DNA from: Colletes latitarsis
Taxonomy: Eukaryota > Arthropoda > Insecta > Hymenoptera > Colletidae
DNA: 64,000 bases
Assembly: GCF_051014445.1 (NCBI RefSeq)
Contig: NW_027488366.1
Location: 17,006,001 to 17,070,000, forward strand
Direction: 5' to 3'
The position numbers were made by a program, and so were the translations under genes. Below, in pieces: positions 13,689-27,576 of this stretch (positions within the stretch are counted from its first letter, which is position 1; each line of letters starts with the position of its first letter). The notes beneath the pieces are model-generated. The model saw only the letters and a list, made by a program, of their open reading frames with translations, made no database searches and was not told the DNA's origin.

Positions 13689-14867
13689 CGTTTTTCACGT
13701 ACTTGTTGAACTGATCCTGGGTTTTTTCTGGTTTGGATCACGTAGCAATGTGGTACCACACTGAGACAGTCGATTAAACCTGGTTTCGATCAATATTTTA
13801 GAGGATAACGCAAGTTTGGTCAGGGATAAGTCTGGGATTTGCCCTCATCAGGCTCATACTTTCGCGTTTATCACATACTTGTTGAACAGATCCTGGGTGT
13901 TTTCTGGTTTGGGTCACGTAGTAATGTGGTACCACACTGAAACAGTCGATTAAACCAGGTTTCGATCAATAATTTTGAGGATAACGCATGTTAGGTCTAG
14001 GTTAGGCCTGGGATTTTCACTCATCAGACTCATACTTTCGCGTTCTTCACATACTTGTTGAACGGGTCCTGGGTTTTTTTGCTTTGGATCACGTAGTAAT
14101 GTGGGACCACACTGAAACAGTCAATTAAACCTGGTCATGGTAAATACTTTAGAGGATAGCGCATGTTAGGTCTGGGTTAGGTCTAGGCTTTGCCCTCGTC
14201 AGGCTCATACTTTCGCATGTTTCTCATACTTCATGGCTAGATCCTGGGCTATTTCTGGATTGGACACGTAGTAATGTGGTACCACACTGAAACAGTCAAT
14301 TAAACCTGGTTTCGATCAATATTTTAGAGGATAACGCAAGTTAGGTCTGGGATAGGTCTGGGATTTGCCCTCATCAGGCTCATACTTTCGCGTTTTTCAC
14401 TTACTTCTTGAACTGATCCTGGGTTTTTTCTCGTTTGCATCACGTAGTAAAGTGGTACCACACTGAAGCAGTCCATTAAACCTGGTTTGGATCAATATTT
14501 TAGAGGATAACGCATGTTAGGTTTGGGTTAGGTCTAGGATTTTCCCTCATCAGGCTCATACTTTCGCATATTTCTCATACTTCATGGCTACATCCTGGGC
14601 TGTTTCTGGATTGTATCACGTAGTAATGCGGTACCACACTGAAACAGTCAATTAAACCTGGTTTCGATCAATATTTTAGAGGATAACGCAAGTTAGGTCT
14701 GGGATAGGTCTGGGATTTGCCCTCATCAGGCTCATACTTTCGCGTTTTTCACGTACTTGTTGAACTGATCCTGGGTTTTTTCTGGTTTGGATCACGTAGT
14801 AATGTGGGACCACACTGAAACAGTCAATTAAACCTGGTCATGATACATATTTTAGAGGATAACGCAT

Positions 14868-17031
14868 GTTAGGTCTGGGTTAGGTCTAGGCTTTGCCCTC
14901 GTCAGGCTCATACTTTCGCATGTTTCTCATACTTCATGGCTAGATCCTGGGTTATTTCTGGATTGGACACGTAGTAATGTGGTACCACACTGAAACAGTC
15001 AATTAAAACTGGTTTCGATCAATATTTTAGAGGATAACGCAAGTTAGGTCTGGGATAGGTCTGGGATTTGCCCTCATCAGGCTCATACTTTCGAGTTTTT
15101 CACATACTTGTTGAACAGATCCTGGGTTTTCTCTGGCTTGTGTCATGTAGTAATGTGGTACCACAGTGAAACAGTCCATTAAACCTGGTTTGGATCAATA
15201 TTTTAGAGGATAACGCATGTTAGGTCTAGGTAAGGCCTGGGATTTTCACTCATCAGACTCATACTTTCACATTCTTCACATACTTGTTGAACTGATCCTG
15301 GGTTTTTTCTGGTTTGTATCACGTAGCAATGTGGTACCACACTGAGACAGTCGATTAAACCTGGTCTTGATAAATATTTTAGAGAATAATTCATGATAGG
15401 TCTAGGTTAGGTCTGGGATTTGCTCTCATCAGGCTCATTCTTTCGCATTTTTCTCATACTTGATGGCTAGATCCTGGACTTTTTCTGGATTGCACCACGT
15501 AGTAATGTGGTACCACACTGAAACAGGCAATTAAACCTGGTTTCCATCAATATTTTAGAGCACAACGCATGTTAGGTCTGGGATAGGTCTGGGATTCGCC
15601 CACATCAGGCTCATACTTTCGCGTTTTTCACGTACTTGTTGAACTGATCCTGGGTTTTTTCTGCTTTGCATCACGTAGTAAAGTGGTACCACACTGAAGC
15701 AGTCCATTAAACCTGGTTTGGATCAATATTTTAGAGGATAACGCATGTTAGGTTTGGGTTAGGTCTAGGATTTTCCCTCATCAGGCTCATACTTTCGCAT
15801 ATTTCTCATACTTCATGGCTAGATCCTGGGCTGTTTCTGGATTGTATCACGTAGTAATGCGGTACCACGCTGAAACAGTCAATTAAACCTGGTTTCGATC
15901 AATATTTTAGAGGATAACGCAAGTTAGATCTGGGATAGGTCTGGGATTCGCCCTCATCAGGCTCATACTTTCGCGTTTTTCACGTACTTGTTGAACTGAT
16001 CCTGGGTTTTTTCTGGTTTGGATCACGTAGCAATGTGGTACCACACTGAGACAGTCGATTAAACCTGCTATCGATCAATATTTTAGAGGATAACGCAAGT
16101 TTGGTCAGGGATAGGTCTGGGATTTGCCCTCATCAGGCTCATACTTTCGCGTTTTTCACATACTTGTTGAACAGATCCTGGGTTTTTTCTGGTTTGGGTC
16201 ACGTAATAATGTGGTACCACACTGAAGCAGTCCATTAAACCTGGTTTCGATCAATATTTTAGAGGATAACGCAAGTTTGGTCAGGGATAGGTCTGGGATT
16301 TGCCCTCATCAGGCTCATACTTTCGCGTTTTTCACATACTTGTTGAACAGATCCTGGGTTTTTTCTGGTTTGGGTCACGTAATAATGTGGTACCACACTG
16401 AAACAGTCGATTAAACCAGGTTTCGATCAATATTTTAGAGGATGACGCAAGTTAAGTCTGGGATTGGTCTGGGATTCGACCTCATCAGACTCATACTTTC
16501 GCACACTTCACATACTCGTTGAACAGATCCTGGGTTATTTTCTGGTTTGGATCACATTGTAATGTGGTACCACACTGAAACAGTCGATTAAACCTGGTCT
16601 CGATCAATATTTTAGAGGATAACGCAAGTTAAGTCTGGGATTGATCTGGGATTTGACCTCATCAGACTCATACTTTCGCACACTTCATATACTCGTTGAA
16701 CAGATCCTGGGTTATTTTCTGGTTTGGATCACATTGTAATGTGGTACCACACTGAAACAGTCGATTAAACCAGGTTTCGGTCAATATTTTTGAGGATAAC
16801 GCATGCTAGGTCTAGGTTAGGTCTGGGATTTGCTCTCATCAGGCTCATTCTTTCGCATATTTCTCATACTTGATGGCTAGATCCTGGGCTTTTTCTGGTT
16901 TGGATCACGTAGCAATGTGGTACCACACTGAGACAGTCGATTAAACCTGGTTTCGATCAATATTTTAGAGGATAACGCAAGTTTGGTCAGGGATAGGTCT
17001 GGGATTTGCCCTCATCAGGCTCATACTTTCG
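14868..17031 (+). repeat. Segmental duplication D3, copy b (partner 11525-13688)
   Basis: Direct copy in phase. Its right part was later copied again as part of duplication D4, so the order of events can be read: D3 first, then D4. Confidence 0.88.
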
Positions 17032-18148
17032 TGTTTTTCACATACTTGTTGAACAGATCCTGGGTTTTTTCAGGTTTGGGTCACGTAGTAATGTGGTACC
17101 ACACTGAAACAGTCGATTAAACCTGGTTTCGATCAATATTTTAGAGGATAACGCATGTTAGGTCTAGGTTAGGCCGGGGATTTTCACTCATCGGACTCAT
17201 ACTTTCGCATTCTTCACATACTTGTTGAACGGATCCTGGGTTTTTACTGGTTTGGATCACGTAGTAATGTGGTACAACACTGAAACATTCAATGAAACCT
17301 GGTTTCGATCAATATTTTTGGGGATAACGCATGTTAGGTCTAGGTTAGGCCGTGGATTTTCACTCATCAGACTCATACTTTCGCATTCTTCACATAATTG
17401 TTGAACGGCTCCTGTGTTTTTTCTGGTTTGGTTCACGTAGTAATGTGGTACCACACTGAAACATTCAATTAAACCTGGTTTCCGTCAATATTTTAGAGCA
17501 CAACGCATGTTAGGTCTGGGATAGGCCTGGGATTTCCCCTCATCAGGCTCATACTTTCGCATATTTCTCACACTTCATGGCTAGATCCTGGGCTTTTTCT
17601 GGATTGCATCACGTAGTAATGAAGTACAACACTGAAACAGTCAATTTGACCTGGTTTCCATCAATATCTGAGAGGACAACGCAAGTTAGGTCTGGGATAG
17701 GTCTGGGATTTGCCCTCATCAGGCTCATACTTTCGCGTTTTTCACATACTTGTTGAACAGATCCTGGGTTTTTTCAGGTTTGGGTCACGTAGTAGTGTGG
17801 TACCACACTGAAACAGTCGATTAAACCTGGTTTCGATCAATATTTTTGAGGACAACGCTTGTTAGGTCTAGGTTAGGCCGGAGATTTTCACTCATCAGAC
17901 TCATACTTTCGCATTCTTCACATACTTGTTGAACGGATCCTGTGTTTTTACTGGTTTGGATCACGTAGTAATGTGGTACAACACTGAAACATTCAATTAA
18001 ACCTGGTCTTGATAAATATTTTAGAGGATAACGCATGTTAGGTCTGGGTTAGGTCTAGGATTTGCCCCCATCAGGCTCATACTTTCGCATATTTCTCATA
18101 CTTCATGGCTGGATCCTGGGCTATTTCTGGATTGGATCACCTAGTAAT
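15683..18148 (+). repeat. Tandem duplication D4, copy a (2466 bp, 14 monomers)
   Basis: Directly followed by its second copy with a constant shift of 2466 bp. Only a few substitutions separate them (around 16443, 16457, 17396 and 17607). The flanking diagnostic bases are A at 15682 on the left and T at 18148 on the right. Confidence 0.92.
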
Positions 18149-20614
18149 GTGGTACCACACTGAAGCAGTCCATTAAACCTGGTTTGGATCAATATTTTAG
18201 AGGATAACGCATGTTAGGTTTGGGTTAGGTCTAGGATTTTCCCTCATCAGGCTCATACTTTCGCATATTTCTCATACTTCATGGCTAGATCCTGGGCTGT
18301 TTCTGGATTGTATCACGTAGTAATGCGGTACCACGCTGAAACAGTCAATTAAACCTGGTTTCGATCAATATTTTAGAGGATAACGCAAGTTAGATCTGGG
18401 ATAGGTCTGGGATTCGCCCTCATCAGGCTCATACTTTCGCGTTTTTCACGTACTTGTTGAACTGATCCTGGGTTTTTTCTGGTTTGGATCACGTAGCAAT
18501 GTGGTACCACACTGAGACAGTCGATTAAACCTGCTATCGATCAATATTTTAGAGGATAACGCAAGTTTGGTCAGGGATAGGTCTGGGATTTGCCCTCATC
18601 AGGCTCATACTTTCGCGTTTTTCACATACTTGTTGAACAGATCCTGGGTTTTTTCTGGTTTGGGTCACGTAATAATGTGGTACCACACTGAAGCAGTCCA
18701 TTAAACCTGGTTTCGATCAATATTTTAGAGGATAACGCAAGTTTGGTCAGGGATAGGTCTGGGATTTGCCCTCATCAGGCTCATACTTTCGCGTTTTTCA
18801 CATACTTGTTGAACAGATCCTGGGTTTTTTCTGGTTTGGGTCACGTAATAATGTGGTACCACACTGAAACAGTCGATTAAACCAGGTTTCGATCAATATT
18901 TTAGAGGATAACGCAAGTTAAGTCTGGGATTGATCTGGGATTCGACCTCATCAGACTCATACTTTCGCACACTTCACATACTCGTTGAACAGATCCTGGG
19001 TTATTTTCTGGTTTGGATCACATTGTAATGTGGTACCACACTGAAACAGTCGATTAAACCTGGTCTCGATCAATATTTTAGAGGATAACGCAAGTTAAGT
19101 CTGGGATTGATCTGGGATTTGACCTCATCAGACTCATACTTTCGCACACTTCATATACTCGTTGAACAGATCCTGGGTTATTTTCTGGTTTGGATCACAT
19201 TGTAATGTGGTACCACACTGAAACAGTCGATTAAACCAGGTTTCGGTCAATATTTTTGAGGATAACGCATGCTAGGTCTAGGTTAGGTCTGGGATTTGCT
19301 CTCATCAGGCTCATTCTTTCGCATATTTCTCATACTTGATGGCTAGATCCTGGGCTTTTTCTGGTTTGGATCACGTAGCAATGTGGTACCACACTGAGAC
19401 AGTCGATTAAACCTGGTTTCGATCAATATTTTAGAGGATAACGCAAGTTTGGTCAGGGATAGGTCTGGGATTTGCCCTCATCAGGCTCATACTTTCGTGT
19501 TTTTCACATACTTGTTGAACAGATCCTGGGTTTTTTCAGGTTTGGGTCACGTAGTAATGTGGTACCACACTGAAACAGTCGATTAAACCTGGTTTCGATC
19601 AATATTTTAGAGGATAACGCATGTTAGGTCTAGGTTAGGCCGGGGATTTTCACTCATCGGACTCATACTTTCGCATTCTTCACATACTTGTTGAACGGAT
19701 CCTGGGTTTTTACTGGTTTGGATCACGTAGTAATGTGGTACAACACTGAAACATTCAATGAAACCTGGTTTCGATCAATATTTTTGGGGATAACGCATGC
19801 TAGGTCTAGGTTAGGCCGTGGATTTTCACTCATCAGACTCATACTTTCGCATTCTTCACATACTTGTTGAACGGCTCCTGTGTTTTTTCTGGTTTGGTTC
19901 ACGTAGTAATGTGGTACCACACTGAAACATTCAATTAAACCTGGTTTCCGTCAATATTTTAGAGCACAACGCATGTTAGGTCTGGGATAGGCCTGGGATT
20001 TCCCCTCATCAGGCTCATACTTTCGCATATTTCTCACACTTCATGGCTAGATCCTGGGCTTTTTCTGGATTGCATCACGTAGTAATGAAGTACAACACTG
20101 AAACAGTCAATTTAACCTGGTTTCCATCAATATCTGAGAGGACAACGCAAGTTAGGTCTGGGATAGGTCTGGGATTTGCCCTCATCAGGCTCATACTTTC
20201 GCGTTTTTCACATACTTGTTGAACAGATCCTGGGTTTTTTCAGGTTTGGGTCACGTAGTAGTGTGGTACCACACTGAAACAGTCGATTAAACCTGGTTTC
20301 GATCAATATTTTTGAGGACAACGCTTGTTAGGTCTAGGTTAGGCCGGAGATTTTCACTCATCAGACTCATACTTTCGCATTCTTCACATACTTGTTGAAC
20401 GGATCCTGTGTTTTTACTGGTTTGGATCACGTAGTAATGTGGTACAACACTGAAACATTCAATTAAACCTGGTCTTGATAAATATTTTAGAGGATAACGC
20501 ATGTTAGGTCTGGGTTAGGTCTAGGATTTGCCCCCATCAGGCTCATACTTTCGCATATTTCTCATACTTCATGGCTGGATCCTGGGCTATTTCTGGATTG
20601 GATCACCTAGTAAT
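18149..20614 (+). repeat. Tandem duplication D4, copy b
   Basis: Immediately adjacent second copy. The junction fits an unequal exchange within 18149-18164, between diagnostic bases T18148 and G18165. The interval holds GTGGTACCAC, the core of the 12-bp palindrome. Confidence 0.92.
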
Positions 20615-21612
20615 GTGGTACCACACTGAAACAGTCAATTAAACCTGGTTTTGATCAATATTTTAGAGAATAATTCTTGTAAGGTCCAGGTTAGGTCTGG
20701 GATTTGCTCTCATCAGGCTCATTCTTTCGCATATTTCTCATACTTCATGGATAGATCCTGGGCTTTTTCTGGATTGCATCACGTAGTAATGAAGTACAAC
20801 ACTGAAACAGTCAATTAAACCTGGTTTGCATCAATGTTTTAGAGGACAACGCATGTTAGGTCTGGGATAGGTCTGGGATTTGCCCTCATCAGGCTCATAC
20901 TTTCGCGTTTTTCACATACTTGTTGAGCAGATCCTGGGTTTTTTCTGGTTTGCGTCACGTAGAAATGTGGTACCACACTGAAGCAGTCCATTATACCTGG
21001 TTTGGATCAATATTTTAGAGGATAACGCACGTTAGGTCTAGGTAAGGCCTGGGATTTTCACTCATCAGACTCATACTTTCGCATTCTTCACATACTTGTT
21101 GAACGGATCCTGGGTTTTTCCTGGTTTGCATCACGTAGTAATGTGGGCCCACTCTGAAGCAATCAATTAAACCTGGTCTTGATAAATATTTTAGAGAATA
21201 ATTCATGTTAGGTCTAGGTTAGGTCTGGGATTTGCTCACATCAGGCTCATACTTTCGCGTTTTTCACGTACTAGTTGAACTGATCCTGGGTTTTTTCTGG
21301 TTTGCATCACGTAGTAAAGTGGCACCACACTGAAGCAGTCTATTAAACCTGGTTTGGATCAATATTTTAGAGGATAACGCATGTTAGGTTTTGGTTAGGA
21401 CTAGGATTTTCCCTCATCAGGCTCATACTTTCGCATATTTCTCATACTTGATGGATAGATCCTGGGCTTTTTCTGGATTGCATCACGTAGTAATGAAGTA
21501 CAACACTGAACCAGTCAATTAAATCTGGTTTGCATCAATGTTTTAGAGGACAACGCATGTTAGGTCTGGGATAGGTCTGGGATTTGCCCTCATCAGGCTC
21601 ATACTTTCGCGT
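19352..21612 (+). repeat. Segmental duplication D5, copy a (partner 22345-24605)
   Basis: This 2.26-kb block matches the block 2993 bp downstream (17 monomers plus 1 bp), with about ten substitutions. It overlaps the end of duplication D4 copy b. Confidence 0.88.
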
Positions 21613-22344
21613 CTTTCACATACTTGTTGAACAGATCCTGGGTTTTTTTCTGGTTTGCGTCACGTAGAAATGTGGTACCACACTGAAACAGTCCATTAAA
21701 CCTGGTTTGGATCAATATTTTAGAGGATAACGCATGTTAGGTCTAGGTAAGGCCGGGGATTTTCACTCATCAGACTCATACTTTCACATTCTTCACATAC
21801 TTGTTGAACTGATCCTGGGTTTTTTCTGGTTTGTATCACGTAGCAATGTGGTACCACACTGAGACAGTCGATTAAACCTGGTCTTGATAAATATTTTAGA
21901 GAATAATTCATGATAGGTCTAGGTTAGGTCTGGGATTTGCTCTCATCAGGCTCATTCTTTCGCATATTTCTCATACTTGATGGCTAGATCCTGGACTTTT
22001 TCTGGATTGCACCACGTAGTAATGTGGTACCACTCTGAAACAGCCAATTAAACCTGGTTTCCATCAATATTTTAGAGCACAACGCATGTTAGGTCTGGGA
22101 TAGGCCTGGGATTTGCCCTCATCAGGGTCATGCTTTCGCAGTTTTAACATACATGTTGACCTGATCGAGGGTTTTTTCTGCTTTGCATCACGTAGTAAAG
22201 TGGTACCACACTGAAGCAGTCCATAAAACCTGGTTTGGATCAATATTTTAGAGGATAACGCAAGTTAGGTTTGGGTTAGGTCTAGGATTCGCCCTCATCA
22301 GGCTCATACTTTCGCGTTTTTCACGTACTTGTTGAACTGATCCT

Positions 22345-24605
22345 GGGTTTTTTCTGGTTTGGATCACGTAGCAATGTGGTACCACACTGAGACAGTCGAT
22401 TAAACCTGGTTTCGATCAATATTTTAGAGGATAACGCAAGTTTGGTCAGGGATAGGTCTGGGATTTGCCCTCATCAGGCTCATACTTTCGCGTTTTTCAC
22501 ATACTTGTTGAACAGATCCTGGGTTTTTTCAGGTTTGGGTCACGTAGTAATGTGGTACCACACTGAAACAGTCGATTAAACCTGGTTTCGATCAATATTT
22601 TAGAGGATAACGCATGTTAGGTCTAGGTTAGGCCGGGGATTTTCACTCATCGGACTCATACTTTCGCATTCTTCACATACTTGTTGAACGGATCCTGGGT
22701 TTTTACTGGTTTGGATCACGTAGTAATGTGGTACAACACTGAAACATTCAATGAAACCTGGTTTCGATCAATATTTTTGGGGATAACGCATGTTAGGTCT
22801 AGGTTAGGCCGTGGATTTTCACTCATCAGACTCATACTTTCGCATTCTTCACATACTTGTTGAACGGCTCCTGTGTTTTTTCTGGTTTGGTTCACGTAGT
22901 AATGTGGTACCACACTGAAACATTCAATTAAACCTGGTTTCCGTCAATATTTTAGAGCACAACGCATGTTAGGTCTGGGATAGGCCTGGGATTTCCCCTC
23001 ATCAGGCTCATACTTTCGCATATTTCTCACACTTCATGGCTAGATCCTGGGCTTTTTCTGGATTGCATCACGTAGTAATGAAGTACAACACTGAAACAGT
23101 CAATTTAACCTGGTTTCCATCAATATCTGAGAGGACAACGCAAGTTAGGTCTGGGATAGGTCTGGGATTTGCCCTCATCAGGCTCATACTTTCGCGTTTT
23201 TCACATACTTGTTGAACAGATCCTGGGTTTTTTCAGGTTTGGGTCACGTAGTAGTGTGGTACCACACTGAAACAGTCGATTAAAACTGGTTTCGATCAAT
23301 ATTTTTGAGGACAACGCTTGTTAGGTCTAGGTTAGGCCGGAGATTTTCACTCATCAGACTCATACTTTCGCATTCTTCACATACTTGTTGAACGGATCCT
23401 GTGTTTTTACTGGTTTGGATCACGTAGTAATGTGGTACAACACTGAAACATTCAATTAAACCTGGTCTTGATAAATATTTTAGAGGATAACGCATGTTAG
23501 GTCTGGGTTAGGTCTAGGATTTGCCCCCATCAGGCTCATACTTTCGCATATTTCTCATACTTCATGGCTGGATCCTGGGCTATTTCTGGATTGGATCACC
23601 TAGTAATGTGGTACCACACTGAAACAGTCAATTAAACCTGGTTTTGATCAATATTTTAGAGAATAATTCTTGTAAGGTCTAGGTTAGGTCTGGGATTTGC
23701 TCTCATCAGGCTCATTCTTTCGCATATTTCTCATACTTCATGGATAGATCCTGGGCTTTTTCTGGATTGCATCACGTAGTAATGAAGTACAACACTGAAC
23801 CAATCAATTAAACCTGGTTTGCATCAATGTTTTAGAGGACAACGCATGTTAGGTCTGGGATAGGTCTGGGATTTGCCCTCATCAGGCTCATACTTTCGCG
23901 TTTTTCACATACTTGTTGAACAGATCCTGGGTTTCTTCTGGTTTGCGTCACGTAGAAATGTGGTACCACACTGAAGCAGTCCATTATACCTGGTTTGGAT
24001 CAATATTTTAGAGGATAACGCACGTTAGGCCTAGGTAAGGCCTGGGATTTTCACTCATCAGACTCATACTTTCGCATTCTTCACATACTTGTTGAACGGA
24101 TCCTGGGTTTTTCCTGGTTTGCATCACGTAGTAATGTGGGCCCACTCTGAAGCAATCAATTAAACCTGGTCTTGATAAATATTTTAGAGAATAATTCATG
24201 TTAGGTCTAGGTTAGGTCTGGGATTTGCTCACATCAGGCTCATACTTTCGCGTTTTTCACGTACTAGTTGAACTGATACTGGGTTTTTTCTGGTTTGCAT
24301 CACGTAGTAAAGTGGCACCACACTGAAGCAGTCTATTAAACCTGGTTTGGATCAATATTTTAGAGGATAACGCATGTTAGGTTTGGGTTAGGACTAGGAT
24401 TTTCCCTCATCAGGCTCATACTTTCGCATATTTCTCATACTTGATGGATAGATCCTGGGCTTTTTCTGGATTGCATCACGTAGTAATGAAGTACAACACT
24501 GAACCAGTCAATTAAATCTGGTTTGCATCAATGTTTTAGAGGACAACGCATGTTAGGTGTGGGATAGGTCTGGGATTTGCCCTCATCAGGCTCATACTTT
24601 CGCGT
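22345..24605 (+). repeat. Segmental duplication D5, copy b (partner 19352-21612)
   Basis: Direct copy in phase. After 24605 similarity to the first copy resumes at a shorter shift (16 monomers, from about 24680), so one monomer was lost here after or during the duplication. Confidence 0.86.
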
Positions 24606-27576
24606 TTTTCACGTACTTGTTGAACTGATCCTGGGTTTTTTCTGGTTAGGATCACGTAGTAATGTGGGACCACACTGAGACAGTCGATTAAACCTGGTCT
24701 TGATAAATATTTTAGAGAATAATTCATGATAGGTCTAGGTTAGGTCTGGGATTTGCTCTCATCAGGCTCATTCTTTCGCATTTTTCTCATACTTGATGGC
24801 TAGATCCTGGACTTTTTCTTGATTGCACCACGTAGTAATGTGGTACCACTCTGAAACAGCCAATTAAACCTGGTTTCCATCAATATTTTAGAGCACATCG
24901 CATGTTAGGTCTGGGATAGGCCTGGGATTTGCCCTCATCAGGGTCATGCTTTCGCAGTTTTAACATACACGTTGACCTGATCGAGGGTTTTTTCTGCTTT
25001 GCATCACGTAGTAAAGTGGTACCACACTGAAGCAGTCCATAAAACCTGGTTTGGATCAATATTTTAGAGGATAACGCATGTTAGGTTTGGGTTAGGTCTA
25101 GGATTTGCCCGCATCAGGCTCATACCTTCGCATATTTCTCATACTTCATGGCTAGATCCTGGGCTGTTTCTGGATTGTATCACGTAGTAATGCGGTACCA
25201 CGCTGAAACAGTCAATTAAACCTGGTTTCGATCAATATTTTAGAGGATAACGCAAGTTAGATCTGGGATAGGTCTGGGATTCGCCCTCATCAGGCTCATA
25301 CTTTCGCGTTTTTCACGTACTTGTTGAACTGATCCTGGGTTTTTTCTGGTTTGGATCACGTAGCAATGTGGTACCACACTGAGACAGTCGATTAAACCTG
25401 GTTTCGATCAATATTTTAGAGGATAACGCAAGTTTGGTCAGGGATAGGTCTGGGATTTGCCCTCATCAGGCTCATACTTTCGCGTTTATCACATACTTGT
25501 TGAACAGATCCTGGGTTTTTTCTGGTTTGGGTCACGTAGTAATGTGGTACCACACTGAAACAGTCGATTAAACCAGGTGTCGATCAATAATTTTGAGGAT
25601 AACGCATGTTAGGTCTAGGTTAGGCCTGGGATTTTCACTCATCAGACTCATACTTTCGCGTTCTTCACATACTTGTTGAACGGGTCCTGGGTTTTTTTGG
25701 TTTGGATCACGTAGTAATGTGGGACCACACTGAAACAGTCAATACAACCTGGTCATGATAAATACTTTAGAGGATAGCGCATGTTAGGTCTGGGTTAGGT
25801 CTAGGCTTTGCCCTCGTCAGGCTCATACTTTCGCATGTTTCTCATACTTCATGGCTAGATCCTGGGCTATTTCTGGATTGGACACGTAGTAATGTGGTAC
25901 CACACTGAAACAGTCAATTAAAACTGGTTTCGATCAATATTTTAGAGGATAACGCAAGTTAGGTCTGGGATAGGTCTGGGATTTGCCCACATCAGGCTCA
26001 TACTTTCGCGTTTTTCACATACTTGTTGAACAGATCCTGGGTTTTTTCTGGCTTATGTCATGTAGTAATGTGGTACCACACTGAAACAGTCCATTAAACC
26101 TGGTTTGGATCAATATTTTAGAGGATAACGCATGTTAGGTCTAGGTAAGGCCTGGGATTTTCACTCATCAGACTCATACTTTCACATTCTTCACATACTT
26201 GTTGAACTGATCCTGGGTTTTTTCTGGTTTGTATCACGTAGCAATGTGGTACCACACTGAGACAGTCGATTAAACCTGGTCATGATACATATTTTAGAGG
26301 ATAACGCATGTTAGGTCTAGGTTAGGCCTGGGATTTCCCCTCATCAGGCTCATACTTTCGCATGTTTCTCATACTTCATGGCTAGATCCTGGGCTATTTC
26401 TGGATTGGACACGTAGTAATGTGGTACCACACTGAAACAGTCAATTAAAACTGGTTTCGATCAATATTTTAGAGAATAACGCAAGTTAGGTCTGGGATAG
26501 GTCTGGGATTTGCCCTCATCAGGCTCATACTTTCGCGTTTTTCACGTACTTGTTGAACTGATCCTGGGTTTTTTCTGGTTAGGATCACGTAGTAATGTGG
26601 GACCACACTGAAACAGTCAATTAAACCTGGTCATGATAAATATTTTAGAGGATAACGCATGTTAGGTCTGGGTTAGGTCTAGGCTTTGCCCTCGTCAGGC
26701 TCATACTTTCGCATGTTTCTCATACTTCATGGCTAGATCCTGGGCTATTTCTGGATTGGACACGTAGTAATGTGGTACCACACTGAAACAGTCAATTAAA
26801 ACTGGTTTCGATCAATATTTTAAAGGATAACGCAAGTTAGGTCTGGGATAGGTCTGGGATTTGCCCTCACCAGGCTCATACTTTCGCGTTTTTCACATAC
26901 TTGTTGAACAGATCCTGAGTTTTTTCTGGCTTGGGTCATGTAGTAATGTGGTACCACACTGAAACAGTCGATTAAACCAGGTTTCGATCAATATTTTTGA
27001 GGATAACGCATGTTAGGTTTGGGTTAGGTCTAGGATTTTCCCTCATCAGGCTCATACTTTCGCATATTTCTCATACTTCATGGCTAGATCCTGGGCTGTT
27101 TCTGGATTGTATCACGTAGTAATGCGGTACCACACTGAAACAGTCAATTAAACCTGGTTTCGATCAATATTTTAGAGGATAACGCAAGTTAGGTCTGGGA
27201 TAGGTCTGGGATTTGCCCTCATCAGGCTCATACTTTCGCGTTTTTCACGTACTTGTTGAACTGATCCTGGGTTTTTTCTGGTTTGGATCACGTAGTAATG
27301 TGGGACCACACTGAAACAGTCAATTAAACCTGGTCATGATACATATTTTAGAGGATAACGCATGTTAGGTCTGGGTTAGGTCTAGGCTTTGCCCTCGTCA
27401 GGCTCATACTTTCGCATGTTTCTCATACTTCATGGCTAGATCCTGGGCTATTTCTGGATTGGACACGTAGTAATGTGGTACCACACTGAAACAGTCAATT
27501 AAAACTGGTTTCGATCAATATTTTAGAGGATAACGCAAGTTAGGTCTGGGATAGGTCTGGGATTTGCCCACATCAG

